Source: Bacillota bacterium
GTDB lineage: Bacteria; Bacillota; Clostridia; Tissierellales; Peptoniphilaceae
Direction of reading: 5' to 3'
NCBI GenBank assembly: GCA_023443025.1
Contig: JAEZWM010000017.1
Location: 66,446-130,445 of the forward strand
Length of the DNA stretch: 64,000 nt
The notes below the pieces were generated by a model, which was not told the origin of the DNA, did no database searches, and saw nothing but the letters and a program-made list of their open reading frames with translations. The translations under genes were made by a program, and so were the position numbers. Of the stretch, positions 55,080 to 63,889 are shown one piece after another (within the stretch, counting starts at the first letter, position 1; the number at the start of each line of letters is the position of its first letter).

Positions 55080-55903
55080 AATTCTCCACCACCTTCTTCT
55101 CCAAATTTATTTGTAATAAGCATGGAAACAACTATTAGAACCATGAGTATCATGCTCATAGATGAGCCAAAATGCCAGTCTCCTGTAACTCTAAACTGCT
55201 GCTCTATTATATTTCCTATTAAGTTTACTTTGTTTCCTCCAAGAAGTGAAGAAATTTCAAATGTGGATACTGCCGGTATGAATACCATGGTTATACCGGT
55301 TATTACACCTGGTATACTCATAGGAAAGATTACTTTCCAGAAGGTATAATTATCATTTGCTCCTAAATCCCATGCTGCTTCTTCCAATTCATGCTCTACC
55401 TTAGCAAGCACTGAGTATATGGGAAGGACCATAAAAGGTAAAAAGTTATAAACCATTCCCAGCATAACCGCCCCTTCCGTATACAGCAAGTCAAGTGGCT
55501 CCATACCAAAGAACCCGATCACAGTGTTGATCAATCCATTCTTACTAAGAATGCTAAGCCATGCATAAGTTCTAAGTAGGAAGTTCATCCACATTGGAAT
55601 GATAACAAGCAGTATCATAGTGTTTTGTATATTTGTCTTTAATCTTGATATATAGTATGCCATCGGGTATCCGATTAGTAAACATAGTACGGTTGTATAA
55701 AGAGCTATCTTTAATGATTTTAATAGTATTACCAAGTATTGAGGTGTAAAGAATCTTGTAAAACTCTCAAGACTAAAACTCATATCTCTAAATGAGTCTA
55801 TATTACCCGTAGTTATTGAATAATATAGTACGAGTATTAGTGGTACTATTATAAAAATCAAAAGCCATACCAGATATGGATATGCCATCTTTTTAAATCT
55901 CAT
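55073..55903 (-). CDS. potB: spermidine/putrescine ABC transporter permease PotB
   Basis: A 276-residue permease with six TM helices, a long first loop, an RTYAWLSIL segment and the coupling loop [15 protein letters not shown]. It overlaps the potA end by four bases. Confidence 0.94.
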   Translation of the reverse strand: MRFKKMAYPYLVWLLIFIIVPLILVLYYSITTGNIDSFRDMSFSLESFTRFFTPQYLVILLKSLKIALYTTVLCLLIGYPMAYYISRLKTNIQNTMILLVIIPMWMNFLLRTYAWLSILSKNGLINTVIGFFGMEPLDLLYTEGAVMLGMVYNFLPFMVLPIYSVLAKVEHELEEAAWDLGANDNYTFWKVIFPMSIPGVITGITMVFIPAVSTFEISSLLGGNKVNLIGNIIEQQFRVTGDWHFGSSMSMILMVLIVVSMLITNKFGEEGGGELW

Positions 55904-56940
55904 TTGTCACCTGCTTTCATGATATGAATGCTGTCCGGCTCAAGCAACAGTCCAACTTCATTTCCAACTTCAGAGTTCCTGGTTGAATGTACAAGGTATT
56001 CAAATCCATCAACATCCACGATCATCTCGTAATGAACTCCCATAAAGACTAGTGATTTTACTTCACCTACAAGCATACCCTTATCAGGACTTGTGATTTC
56101 TATATCCTCAGGTCTAATAACTACTTCGACATTTTCCATTGGCTCAAATCCGCTATCAAGACATACAAAGTCAACTCCTGAAAAATTAACCAATAAGTCC
56201 TTTTTCATAATTCCATCTATTATATTGGACTCACCTATAAAATCGGCAACAAAAGAGTTAACGGGTTCGTTATATATGTCTACAGGAGTTCCTATTTGTT
56301 GAATTTTACCTTGATCCATAACTACAATGGTGTCGGACATCGTAAGAGCCTCTTCTTGATCATGAGTAACGTATATAAATGTAATTCCAACTCTCTGCTG
56401 AATGGCTTTAAGCTCATGCTGCATTTCTTTTCTAAGTTTAAGGTCTAAAGCTCCTAGTGGTTCATCCAGTAATAATAGATTTGGCTCATTAACTAGTGCT
56501 CTGGCAATTGCAATCCTCTGTTGTTGACCTCCGCTTAATTTATCGATTCTTCTTTTTTCAAATCCTTTAAGGTTTACAAGTCTTAGGATTTCTTTAACCT
56601 TAGTGTCTATTTCGTTTTTATTTAATTTTTTTATTCTAAGTCCAAAAGCAATATTGTCATATACATTTAGATGCGGGAAAAGTGCATACTTTTGAAAAAC
56701 AGTATTGAGCTGTCTTTCGTATGGTGGAAGATTTGTAATGTCATGTCCATCAAAGATCACTTGGCCTTCATCCGGTGTTTCAAACCCCCCTATGATACGT
56801 AATGTTGTAGTTTTTCCACAACCGCTTGGTCCCAGAAGTGTTAAAAACTCTCCTTTATTTACATATAGGCTGATATTATCTAGGACTTTATCTTCTCCAA
56901 ATGATTTTGTAATATTATTAAGCTTTATTATATTTGTCAT
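55900..56940 (-). CDS. potA: spermidine/putrescine ABC transporter ATPase PotA
   Basis: A 346-residue ATPase. ATG 56940 follows AGGAGG; the frame open to 56976 lies largely within the regulator gene and is rejected. Motifs are [29 protein letters not shown] and a switch His in VTHDQEEA. The C-terminal regulatory TOBE domain (about 250-346) is present. It follows the XRE-cupin regulator gene, which ends eight bases before this ATG. Confidence 0.95.
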   Translation of the reverse strand: MTNIIKLNNITKSFGEDKVLDNISLYVNKGEFLTLLGPSGCGKTTTLRIIGGFETPDEGQVIFDGHDITNLPPYERQLNTVFQKYALFPHLNVYDNIAFGLRIKKLNKNEIDTKVKEILRLVNLKGFEKRRIDKLSGGQQQRIAIARALVNEPNLLLLDEPLGALDLKLRKEMQHELKAIQQRVGITFIYVTHDQEEALTMSDTIVVMDQGKIQQIGTPVDIYNEPVNSFVADFIGESNIIDGIMKKDLLVNFSGVDFVCLDSGFEPMENVEVVIRPEDIEITSPDKGMLVGEVKSLVFMGVHYEMIVDVDGFEYLVHSTRNSEVGNEVGLLLEPDSIHIMKAGDK

Positions 56941-56948
56941 ATTTCCTC

Positions 56949-57488
56949 CTAAAATCCTGGTGGTGAAGATATCCAAATAACTTCAACCGTACTTTTTGTA
57001 TTGTTTTTTAACTGTCTAGTGCCGTTTGTGTCCATATAAAAGCATTCACCGGCTTTTACTATAAATTCCTCTTCATTCGATATAAGTGACACCGTCCCCT
57101 TTATTACATACCCAAATTCTTGCCCTTCATACGGAGTATATATTTTTGTTTCTCCTCCGGATTCTATTCTAAGCCTGATGGGTTCCATATCATTTTTTTG
57201 AGCATTAGGCACTATCCATGATATTTCAGTTCCAAGTTCTTCGTCTTTAGATACAAAGTAGTCCTCTTCTTTAAAAACTATCTTTGATGGTTTTTGTTCA
57301 TTAAAAAAGTCTCCCAAATTTGTTCCTAAAGCTTCTAGTAAATCCTGTAAGGACGCAACAGATGGTGAGGTTAAATCCCTCTCTACTTGAGAAATAAAAC
57401 CCTTAGTAAGCTCAGATCTTTCAGCTAATTCCTCTTGAGTAAGTCCAAGTTGTAATCTATGCTGTTTTAATCTCTCTCCTATTTCCAT
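56949..57488 (-). CDS. XRE-cupin transcriptional regulator of the pot operon
   Basis: A 179-residue protein with an N-terminal HTH ([35 protein letters not shown]) and a C-terminal cupin_2 fold ([26 protein letters not shown]). Such proteins often control polyamine or amino-acid genes and are encoded first in the operon, as here. It probably binds its own promoter. Confidence 0.9.
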   Translation of the reverse strand: MEIGERLKQHRLQLGLTQEELAERSELTKGFISQVERDLTSPSVASLQDLLEALGTNLGDFFNEQKPSKIVFKEEDYFVSKDEELGTEISWIVPNAQKNDMEPIRLRIESGGETKIYTPYEGQEFGYVIKGTVSLISNEEEFIVKAGECFYMDTNGTRQLKNNTKSTVEVIWISSPPGF

Positions 57489-57516
57489 ATGTTCCTCCTT
57501 TTATATTAAATATAAT

Positions 57517-57571
57517 GTTTAGTATATTAAACTTGCACATACCATTATACATTATAAATGCCATTAGTCAA
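57517..57571 (-). promoter_or_regulatory. pot operon promoter and inverted-repeat operator
   Basis: Minus-strand TTGACT (57571-57566) and TATAAT (57549-57544) are 16 bases apart. A near-palindrome GTTTAGTATATTAAAC (57517-57532) lies about 12 bases downstream of the -10, before the ribosome site. It is the likely autoregulation site of the XRE-cupin protein. Confidence 0.6.
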
Positions 57572-57644
57572 TATTATTGTTGTAAAATTTTTATTTTAAG
57601 ATAAGAATTTACAGTCTATATTTTATAATTTAAATAGTATAGAG

Positions 57645-57676
57645 CTCAATAAAAAAGACAGCAATTGCTGTCTTTT
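57645..57676 (-). terminator. terminator of trpS
   Basis: AAAAGACAGC-AATT-GCTGTCTTTT is a perfect 10-bp stem with a long A-tract on its left, giving a U-run on the minus strand. Confidence 0.88.
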
Positions 57677-58667
57677 ATGGTTGGTAAAATCCAACTTTTC
57701 TATATACTTTTCTAAGTGTTTTTTGTGCTGCATATGAAGCTCGTTCAGCATTTTGCTTACAGATTTTTGATAGATATTCTTTATCGGCTATGATTTCATT
57801 ATATCTATCTTGAATGGGTGATAAAGATTCAGCAATTAATTCTCCCAGCTCCTCTTTGAATCTTCCATAGTTTTCGCCGTTATATTTCTCAACTACTTTT
57901 TCAGGCTCCACTCCACTAAATGAAGAGTAGATGTTAATCAGGTTCATTAATCCTAATTGTTCTTCCGAGTATCTAAATTCTCCAATAGAATCGGTTACTG
58001 CTCTTTTGACCTTTCTGATAATAGCATCCTTATCATCAAGTATAAAAATACTTGCATTTACGTCTTCGTCTGATTTACTCATCTTTGCAGTCGGGTCTTT
58101 AAGACTCATTATCCTTCCACCGCTATCGGGTATAAGCGGCTCCGGAACTACAAATGTAGGGCTATACTTATTATTAAACCTCTCGGCAAGATCTCTGGTA
58201 AGCTCCAGATGCTGTTTTTGGTCACTACCAACAGGAACAAAGTCTGCTTGGTATAGAAGGATATCCGCAGCCATTAGCACCGGATATGTGAAAAGACCGA
58301 CATTCTGGTTGTCAGGATTTTTGCTAATCTTTTCTTTATACTGAGTCATTCGAGACAACTGTCCCATATAGGTTATAGTGTTTAAGACCCATGCCAGTTC
58401 TGCGTGCTCCGGCACATGTGACTGCATGTAAAGCACTGATTTTTCAGGATCTATTCCGGTAGCAATATAAAGTGCCATAAGAGACAAGCTGTTTTTCCTT
58501 AGTTCTGCGGGTACTTGATTAACAGTAATCGAATGCATATCAACTACACAGTAGTAGCAGTTGTACTCTTCTTGTAGTTTGCTAAAGTACTGTATCGCAC
58601 CTAAATAATTCCCAATTGTTAAATCTCCTGAGGGCTGGACCCCACTAAATACAATTTTCTTCTCCAT
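57675..58667 (-). CDS. trpS: tryptophanyl-tRNA synthetase
   Basis: Class I aminoacyl-tRNA synthetase for Trp, 330 residues, normal length. The HIGH equivalent is TIGN in SGVQPSGDLTIGNYLG and the KMSKS motif is AKMSKSDE. ATG 58667 follows AAGGAGAGG. It is controlled by the T-box leader directly upstream. Confidence 0.96.
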   Translation of the reverse strand: MEKKIVFSGVQPSGDLTIGNYLGAIQYFSKLQEEYNCYYCVVDMHSITVNQVPAELRKNSLSLMALYIATGIDPEKSVLYMQSHVPEHAELAWVLNTITYMGQLSRMTQYKEKISKNPDNQNVGLFTYPVLMAADILLYQADFVPVGSDQKQHLELTRDLAERFNNKYSPTFVVPEPLIPDSGGRIMSLKDPTAKMSKSDEDVNASIFILDDKDAIIRKVKRAVTDSIGEFRYSEEQLGLMNLINIYSSFSGVEPEKVVEKYNGENYGRFKEELGELIAESLSPIQDRYNEIIADKEYLSKICKQNAERASYAAQKTLRKVYRKVGFYQP

Positions 58668-58689
58668 ATTACCTCTCCTTTATAATAAA

Positions 58690-58922
58690 AAAACCTGTCC
58701 ACTCCAAAGGAGCAAACAGGTAGTTTACGGTACCATCCTTAATTTTGGGTCTATTGACCCCTCATCGAGCACTAATATGCTCTAACCTTATAACGCAGGT
58801 TTACGACCTTAGGTACTATTTTCTCTAAGGGTTCTCATGAGTCCATTCGCATATGCTTTACTCTCTCCCTCTCACCAATAGGAGCTCTCTGTGCAGCTTG
58901 TCATATGTTACTAATCTCAATT
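58690..58922 (-). ncRNA. T-box leader (tryptophan), trpS
   Basis: A minus-strand leader of about 230 bases. It has the T-box core UGGUACC (58729-58735), preceded by AAGGA, a terminator stem ACCUGUU.GCUCC/GGAGUGGACAGGU with seven U (58684-58721), an AGAGAG motif near the 5' end, and a specifier-like loop GAAUGGACUC in which UGG would be the Trp codon. Uncharged tRNA-Trp should stabilise the antiterminator and allow trpS expression. Confidence 0.9.
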
Positions 58923-58937
58923 AAAGAATCTAAGAAT

Positions 58938-58966
58938 ATATTACAATAATACTTTATTTTTGTCAA
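58938..58966 (-). promoter_or_regulatory. promoter of the T-box/trpS unit
   Basis: Minus-strand TTGACA (58966-58961) and TAATAT (58943-58938) are 17 bases apart, close after the thiI stop. Confidence 0.75.
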
Positions 58967-60130
58967 TTAGTCCTCTTTTATTATTCTTATCTTCTCCATA
59001 TTCATGATTGCTTCATCTACTAATCTGTCTACATCCAGTGATTCCTCTGAAATTTCCAAATCTATAATTTTAGGTTTGATAACGGGCTTTTTAGGAAGGA
59101 AAATTGTACATGAGTCTTCATAAGGGAGTATTGAAGTTTCATAAGTTCCAATGAAATTAGATATTTCAATTATGTCGGATTTATCATTTCCGATTAATGG
59201 TCTCATAATAGGTATGTCTGTAACAACATTTACTGCAGTTAAGCTTTCGATTGTCTGACTAGCAACTTGTCCTAGACTCTCTCCAGTAATTATCATTTGA
59301 TGTCCTTCTTCTTTTGCTATCTTGTCTGCTATTCTCATCATAAAACGTCTCGATAAAACTGTCATTTCTCTTGCAGGGCATTTATCATTGATTTCTGTTT
59401 GAATTGGTAAAATATTTACACTGTACATAGTTATAGGACCCACATAGTCAGAAACTATCTCAACCAATTTCATTACTTTTTCAAGTGATCTTTCACCGGT
59501 GTAAGGATATGAATGAAAATGCAGAGCTGAAATTTCTACTCCTCTCTTGGCCATTTGAAAGGCTGCTACAGGGCTGTCAATACCTCCTGAAAACAGAACC
59601 AAACCTCTGCCACTGCTTCCCATTGGAAGTCCACCCAATCCTTTATATCTCTTAGAATATACATATACACTATCTTTAATGTCTACAAATACTTCTATTT
59701 CAGGAGTATGAACATCTACTTTGAAGTTGCTGAACTCCTTTAGTATATGAGCACCAAACATTCTGTTCAACTCTGGAGATATTGGTTTAAACCCCTTGTC
59801 CACTCGATTAGTGATAACTTTAAAAGTTTTATGTTCAGTATATTTTTTCATTTCTTCTGAAAGAGCAGAATAAATCTCATCAATGTCTTTATCAACTCTA
59901 ATACATGGGCTTATATATATTAGACCAAATACTTTTTGTATTTGTTTTATCATCTCTGGAAAATCGGCTTCATCTGCCTCGATATATACTTTTCCTTGCT
60001 CCATATAGAGATGATAATTAAATCCTGCTATTCTATTTTTGATTTTTTTAATTGCTCTGTTTACAAAAATTCTTCTATTTGCACCTTTGAGCACTAATTC
60101 ACCAAAACTTACACTTAGTACTTTATCCAT
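58967..60130 (-). CDS. thiI: tRNA 4-thiouridine synthase ThiI
   Basis: A 387-residue sulfur-transfer enzyme. An N-terminal ferredoxin-like and THUMP region (about 1-165) is followed by the PP-loop domain SGGIDSPVAAFQMAKRG. The C-terminal rhodanese domain of the E. coli enzyme is absent, as usual in Firmicutes, where a dedicated NifS-like desulfurase supplies sulfur. That partner is encoded just upstream with TAATG overlap. Confidence 0.94.
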   Translation of the reverse strand: MDKVLSVSFGELVLKGANRRIFVNRAIKKIKNRIAGFNYHLYMEQGKVYIEADEADFPEMIKQIQKVFGLIYISPCIRVDKDIDEIYSALSEEMKKYTEHKTFKVITNRVDKGFKPISPELNRMFGAHILKEFSNFKVDVHTPEIEVFVDIKDSVYVYSKRYKGLGGLPMGSSGRGLVLFSGGIDSPVAAFQMAKRGVEISALHFHSYPYTGERSLEKVMKLVEIVSDYVGPITMYSVNILPIQTEINDKCPAREMTVLSRRFMMRIADKIAKEEGHQMIITGESLGQVASQTIESLTAVNVVTDIPIMRPLIGNDKSDIIEISNFIGTYETSILPYEDSCTIFLPKKPVIKPKIIDLEISEESLDVDRLVDEAIMNMEKIRIIKED

Positions 60131-61257
60131 TATTTAAAAACCTTTCTTATTTTTTCAATGTTTTTTTCAAGTAATTTTATTAATATGTCACATTCCTCAA
60201 CTGTATTATAGTGAGATATAGAAATCCTTATTGAACCATCTAAAAAGTCTTTTGGGACTCCTATACCTTCTAATACTCTACTTTTTTTATTTTTACTACA
60301 CGCAGACCCTGCAGATACACAAATTCCATCATCATCCATCATTCTAAGAAGAATCTCAGACTTTATCCCCCTAAATCCTACATTTAAAATATATGGTGAA
60401 CAGTTTTCCATTGGAGAATTAAACCTGTGGTCCTTTATATTAGTAATCCCATTTATTATTCTCTCCCTGAGCTCTCTAACATAATTTACGTCTTTCAAAT
60501 GTTCAGCTTCTGAAATTTTAGCAGCTTTAGCTAAGGCCATAATTCCGGGTACATTTTGGGTGCCGGGGCTAATTCCTTTTTCTTGCCCTCCTCCAAAAAT
60601 TACCGGACTAAGATTAAGATTTTTTCTTATATATAAAGCACCTATACCTTTTGGAGCATGTATTTTATGACCTGATATAGAGTATATATCGACATTAGTC
60701 TTAGATAGATCTATAGGTATTTTAGAGTATCCTTGTACTCCATCTACATGAAATATAGCTTTGGATCTTGATTTTATTAAATTACCTAATTCCTTAAGAT
60801 TTTGAATAGTTCCAATTTCATTATTAACATGCATTATAGAAACTAGAGCGGTTTCTTCATTTAACATTTCCCTTAAATGTTCTTGGTCAACAAATCCATA
60901 CTCATCTACTCTTACAATTTTTATTTGTCTTTTTATATTATAGTGCTTTATTACATTGAAAACAGATGAGTGTTCTATTTCTGTAGTTATAACACTGCCC
61001 GAGTCACCTCTGGATAGGATTGAGTTTAGTGCAAGATTGTTGCCCCATGTTCCACCGGGAGTAAAGTACAACTCTTCTTTTAAAACACTTAGTGTCTTAG
61101 CGATAACTTCCCTTGCCAATTCAATATTGTTTTCTGCAGTTAACCCAAATCTATAAACACCGGATGGATTTGCATATTCTTTTGTTAAAAACTTCATCAT
61201 ATATTCAGCAACTTCATCTCTTACTTTCGTTGTTGCAGCATTGTCAAAATAAATCAC
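60130..61257 (-). CDS. cysteine desulfurase (NifS/IscS family), ThiI partner
   Basis: PLP enzyme that takes sulfur from cysteine, 375 residues. GTG 61257 is six bases after AAGGAG and starts at MIYFDNAATT. The longer frame from GTG 61272 overlaps the ribosome site. The PLP lysine lies in SGHKIHAPKGIG; the catalytic Cys loop is CVSAGSACSKNKKS. Tight coupling with thiI suggests it is the desulfurase dedicated to tRNA thiolation, like NifZ of B. subtilis. Confidence 0.93.
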   Translation of the reverse strand: MIYFDNAATTKVRDEVAEYMMKFLTKEYANPSGVYRFGLTAENNIELAREVIAKTLSVLKEELYFTPGGTWGNNLALNSILSRGDSGSVITTEIEHSSVFNVIKHYNIKRQIKIVRVDEYGFVDQEHLREMLNEETALVSIMHVNNEIGTIQNLKELGNLIKSRSKAIFHVDGVQGYSKIPIDLSKTNVDIYSISGHKIHAPKGIGALYIRKNLNLSPVIFGGGQEKGISPGTQNVPGIMALAKAAKISEAEHLKDVNYVRELRERIINGITNIKDHRFNSPMENCSPYILNVGFRGIKSEILLRMMDDDGICVSAGSACSKNKKSRVLEGIGVPKDFLDGSIRISISHYNTVEECDILIKLLEKNIEKIRKVFK

Positions 61258-61367
61258 ATATAGCTCCTTCACAATTATAAATAATTCATCTAATTATATC
61301 ACTTACAGCCGCATTGGTAAAATTTATATTTTCACCCAATTGTTGTATAATGGTCTTGGAGGATAAA

Positions 61368-62330
61368 ATGATAATAAAAAGTGAATATATAAATATAAAT
61401 AATTTAAAGAATAATGATATAGTTATAGACATAGAAACCACAGGATTTTCAAGTAAACAACATAAAATTTCAATGCTTGGAATGGTAGGATTTGACACTT
61501 TAATCAAATCTTTTTATTTTAAACAAATATTTTCAGAAAACCATGATGATGAAATTAATCTACTTTCCGAATTTTTAAAAACTATTGATAGTAATCATAG
61601 AATTATGAGCTTTAATGGCTTACAATTTGATATTCCATTTATTCAAAATAGATTAACTCATCATGGTTTTGATTATGTAATATTAAAGCATGATCATATT
61701 GATCTGTTCGATTATATGCGTAAGAATAAAATATTTACCGGTACTAAACCGGTAGGTCAAAAAGCGTTAGAGAAACAATATATGCTTGAAAGGCCTTTTG
61801 AAATGTCCGGTAAAACAGCTGTTGATTTATATAAATCATATGTAAAGAAACCTAATATAGAGATTTATGAAAAAATGAGTTTATACAATAGATTAGACGT
61901 ATTATATCTAGCAAAATTATTCGATATTTACTTTAATTCCCAAAATCTAAAAACCATATCATACTTTAAGGGTGAAACTCAGTATCATGCTCTGATAGAC
62001 TCTATCTCACAAGAGAAAGATATTATTACAATTGAATTAACTTCAGATCAATGCTTTGAATATGAAATGGAAGATATAAGGAATTATTATGTACTTAAAT
62101 GGAATAGAAGTAATCTGTCAATAAAAATGAATACTATAACAGGCTTAATTTCAGAACAAACTATTGGTACATGTTTTAATTATAGTGATTTTAATAAAGG
62201 TATAGTTAAAGAACAAAGCATACTAAAGGATAATTTAATATTAGTAAAAGATTTGGATTATAAAATAGAAAATTTAAAGATAATTATTAAAGAAATGATA
62301 CTAGATGCTTTGAGAAAATTTAATTTCTAA
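61368..62330 (+). CDS. ribonuclease H-like (YprB-type exonuclease) protein
   Basis: A 320-residue cytoplasmic protein with an RNase H-like exonuclease domain (PF13482, YprB group): VIDIETTGF (first acidic motif, about residues 17-25), SFNGLQFDIPFI (second) and NRLDVLYLAKLF (third). The C-terminal 120 residues are AT-rich and not assigned. ATG 61368 has GGAGG five bases upstream; a longer frame from 61314 lacks one. The substrate is unknown. Confidence 0.8.
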   Translation: MIIKSEYININNLKNNDIVIDIETTGFSSKQHKISMLGMVGFDTLIKSFYFKQIFSENHDDEINLLSEFLKTIDSNHRIMSFNGLQFDIPFIQNRLTHHGFDYVILKHDHIDLFDYMRKNKIFTGTKPVGQKALEKQYMLERPFEMSGKTAVDLYKSYVKKPNIEIYEKMSLYNRLDVLYLAKLFDIYFNSQNLKTISYFKGETQYHALIDSISQEKDIITIELTSDQCFEYEMEDIRNYYVLKWNRSNLSIKMNTITGLISEQTIGTCFNYSDFNKGIVKEQSILKDNLILVKDLDYKIENLKIIIKEMILDALRKFNF

Positions 62331-62340
62331 AAAGAAGCAA

Positions 62341-62373
62341 AAAAAAAGAACTTGGCTAAAGCTAAGTTCTTTT
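62341..62373. terminator. terminator of the tRNA cluster (bidirectional)
   Basis: AAAAGAACTTGGC and GCTAAGTTCTTTT form a 13-bp stem with one G-U pair, with A and T tracts on both sides. Confidence 0.85.
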
Positions 62374-62449
62374 GGTGGGCCTTCGGGGACTTGAACCCAG
62401 GACCTACCGGTTATGAGCCGGGCGCTCTAACCAACTGAGCTAAAGGCCC
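62373..62449 (-). tRNA. tRNA with CAT anticodon (Met or Ile2)
   Basis: A 77-base tRNA with CCA. The anticodon loop CTCATAA gives CAT; the acceptor GGGCCTT excludes initiator type. Two odd pairs appear: C-T at the top of the anticodon stem (CCCGG/CCGGT) and T-C in the T-stem (CTGGG/CCCCG). Similarity of the acceptor and loop to tRNA-Ile2 makes that identity plausible. Confidence 0.88.
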
Positions 62450-62465
62450 ATATTAAAAATATGGA

Positions 62466-62542
<77 letters not shown>

Positions 62543-62547
62543 ATGTT

Positions 62548-62622
62548 TGGCAGGGGTAGCAGGATTTGAACCCACGACATTCGGTTTTGGAGACCGACGT
62601 TCTACCACTGAACTATACCCCT
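62548..62622 (-). tRNA. tRNA-Trp(CCA)
   Basis: The anticodon loop CTCCAAA gives CCA. The acceptor AGGGGTA pairs fully, with encoded CCA. This is the tRNA sensed by the trpS T-box. Confidence 0.95.
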
Positions 62623-62654
62623 AAACCTTATTCAAAGGGCACCCTACCCTATTA

Positions 62655-62730
62655 TGGTGCCCAGAGCCGGAATCGAACCAGCGACACGTGGATTTTCAAT
62701 CCACTGCTCTACCGACTGAGCTATCTGGGC
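62655..62730 (-). tRNA. tRNA-Phe(GAA)
   Basis: The anticodon loop TTGAAAA gives GAA. It has a full cloverleaf and CCA. Confidence 0.95.
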
Positions 62731-62763
62731 AAATATATGTATTATTTTACTTCACACACCTAT

Positions 62764-62854
62764 TGGCGGAGAAGGGGGGATTTGAACCCCCGCACCCCGT
62801 GAAGGGTCTACTCCCTTAGCAGGGGAGCCTCTTCAGCCACTTGAGTACTTCTCC
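62764..62854 (-). tRNA. tRNA-Ser(GCT)
   Basis: A class II tRNA of 91 bases. The anticodon loop CTGCTAA gives GCT, with a long variable arm. Confidence 0.95.
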
Positions 62855-62873
62855 GGGTTGCGATATGGCTTTA

Positions 62874-62962
62874 TGGCGGAGAGGGAGGGATTCGAACCCC
62901 CGTGGGCTTGCACCCTAACGGTTTTCAAGACCGCCCCGTTATGACCACTTCGGTACCTCTCC
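62874..62962 (-). tRNA. tRNA-Ser(TGA)
   Basis: A class II tRNA. The anticodon loop CTTGAAA gives TGA, with a long variable arm. Confidence 0.95.
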
Positions 62963-62971
62963 GGATTAGAT

Positions 62972-63026
62972 GTGAGAATTTAGACGTTAGAAGTTAGATT
63001 AAAAACTTCGTTTTTCTAATTCTCAC
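62972..63026. repeat. imperfect inverted repeat in tRNA spacer
   Basis: GTGAGAATT(T)AG at 62972 pairs with CTAATTCTCAC ending at 63026, with one bulged base, enclosing TTAGAAGTTAG and AACTTCGTTTTT. It forms a long hairpin between tRNA-Ser and tRNA-Lys. Confidence 0.55.
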
Positions 63027-63036
63027 TTAAAAAATA

Positions 63037-63112
63037 TGGTGACCCATCCGCGACTCGAACGCGGGACACCCTGATTAAAAGTCAGGTGCTCTGCCGACTG
63101 AGCTAATGGGTC
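63037..63112 (-). tRNA. tRNA-Lys(TTT)
   Basis: The anticodon loop CTTTTAA gives TTT. It has a full cloverleaf and CCA. Confidence 0.95.
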
Positions 63113-63116
63113 GTAT

Positions 63117-63193
63117 TGGTTGGGGTGACAGGACTCGAACCTGTGGAATGCCAGAGTCAAAGTCTGGTGCCTTACCGACTTGGCTACACCCCA
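63117..63193 (-). tRNA. tRNA-Gln(TTG)
   Basis: The anticodon loop CTTTGAC gives TTG. The acceptor TGGGGTG pairs with CACCCCA, followed by ACCA. Confidence 0.95.
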
Positions 63194-63198
63194 TTAAA

Positions 63199-63275
63199 TG
63201 GCGCGCCTAAGAGGATTCGAACCTCTGACACACGGATTAGAAGTCCGTTGCTCTATCCAACTGAGCTATAGGCGC
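63199..63275 (-). tRNA. tRNA-Arg(TCT)
   Basis: The anticodon loop CTTCTAA gives TCT. It has a full cloverleaf and CCA. Confidence 0.95.
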
Positions 63276-63282
63276 TCATAAG

Positions 63283-63356
63283 TGGAGCGGGTGAAGGGAA
63301 TCGAACCCTCGCAACCAGCTTGGAAGGCTGGGGCTCTACCACTGAGCTACACCCGC
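63283..63356 (-). tRNA. tRNA-Gly(TCC)
   Basis: The anticodon loop CTTCCAA gives TCC. It has a full cloverleaf and CCA. Confidence 0.95.
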
Positions 63357-63428
63357 ACGATAATCGCTACAAACAATTTCTGCGAGCGACGATAGTTCTA
63401 AGTGAATCAGAATCTATAAGTAATAATA

Positions 63429-63514
63429 TGGTGGAGGAGAGTGGATTTGAACCACTGAAAGCATAGCTAACGGATTTACAGTCCGTCCCCTTTGGCCAAC
63501 TTGGGTACTCCTCC
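63429..63514 (-). tRNA. tRNA-Tyr(GTA)
   Basis: A class II tRNA. The anticodon loop CTGTAAA gives GTA, with a long variable arm. Confidence 0.95.
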
Positions 63515-63517
63515 AAA

Positions 63518-63593
<76 letters not shown>

Positions 63594-63765
63594 ATGTGTT
63601 GTTTTCGTATTTAGGATATTAAGTTTTTATATGTGGTTTCTTAACCCAGCATGTGTTATTCAAACTATTTTATTTAGTTTTTACATGGTTTTAAATACTA
63701 TTTTTGAACACTTGTATATTATAAGTGATTCTCTTAACCTTGTCAAGGAGTTTTTGTAAAAAAAT

Positions 63766-63842
63766 TGGCGACCTGGAAGGGACTCGAACCCTCGACCTCC
63801 AGCGTGACAGGCTGGCATTCTAACCAACTGAACTACCAGGCC
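63766..63842 (-). tRNA. tRNA-Asp(GTC)
   Basis: The anticodon loop CTGTCAC gives GTC. The acceptor stem has one G-U pair. It is the first gene of the minus-strand tRNA series inside the window. The 172-base gap before tRNA-Thr shows no other gene. Confidence 0.95.
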
Positions 63843-63889
63843 GTGATATTATAACAAATGTAGTTCTAAAATTATGTATTTAATTATTT

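Noticed and set aside
62566..62802. 78-residue plus-strand ORF across the tRNA cluster
   Set aside because: It reads antisense through tRNA-Trp, tRNA-Phe and part of tRNA-Ser; RNA genes explain the sequence.
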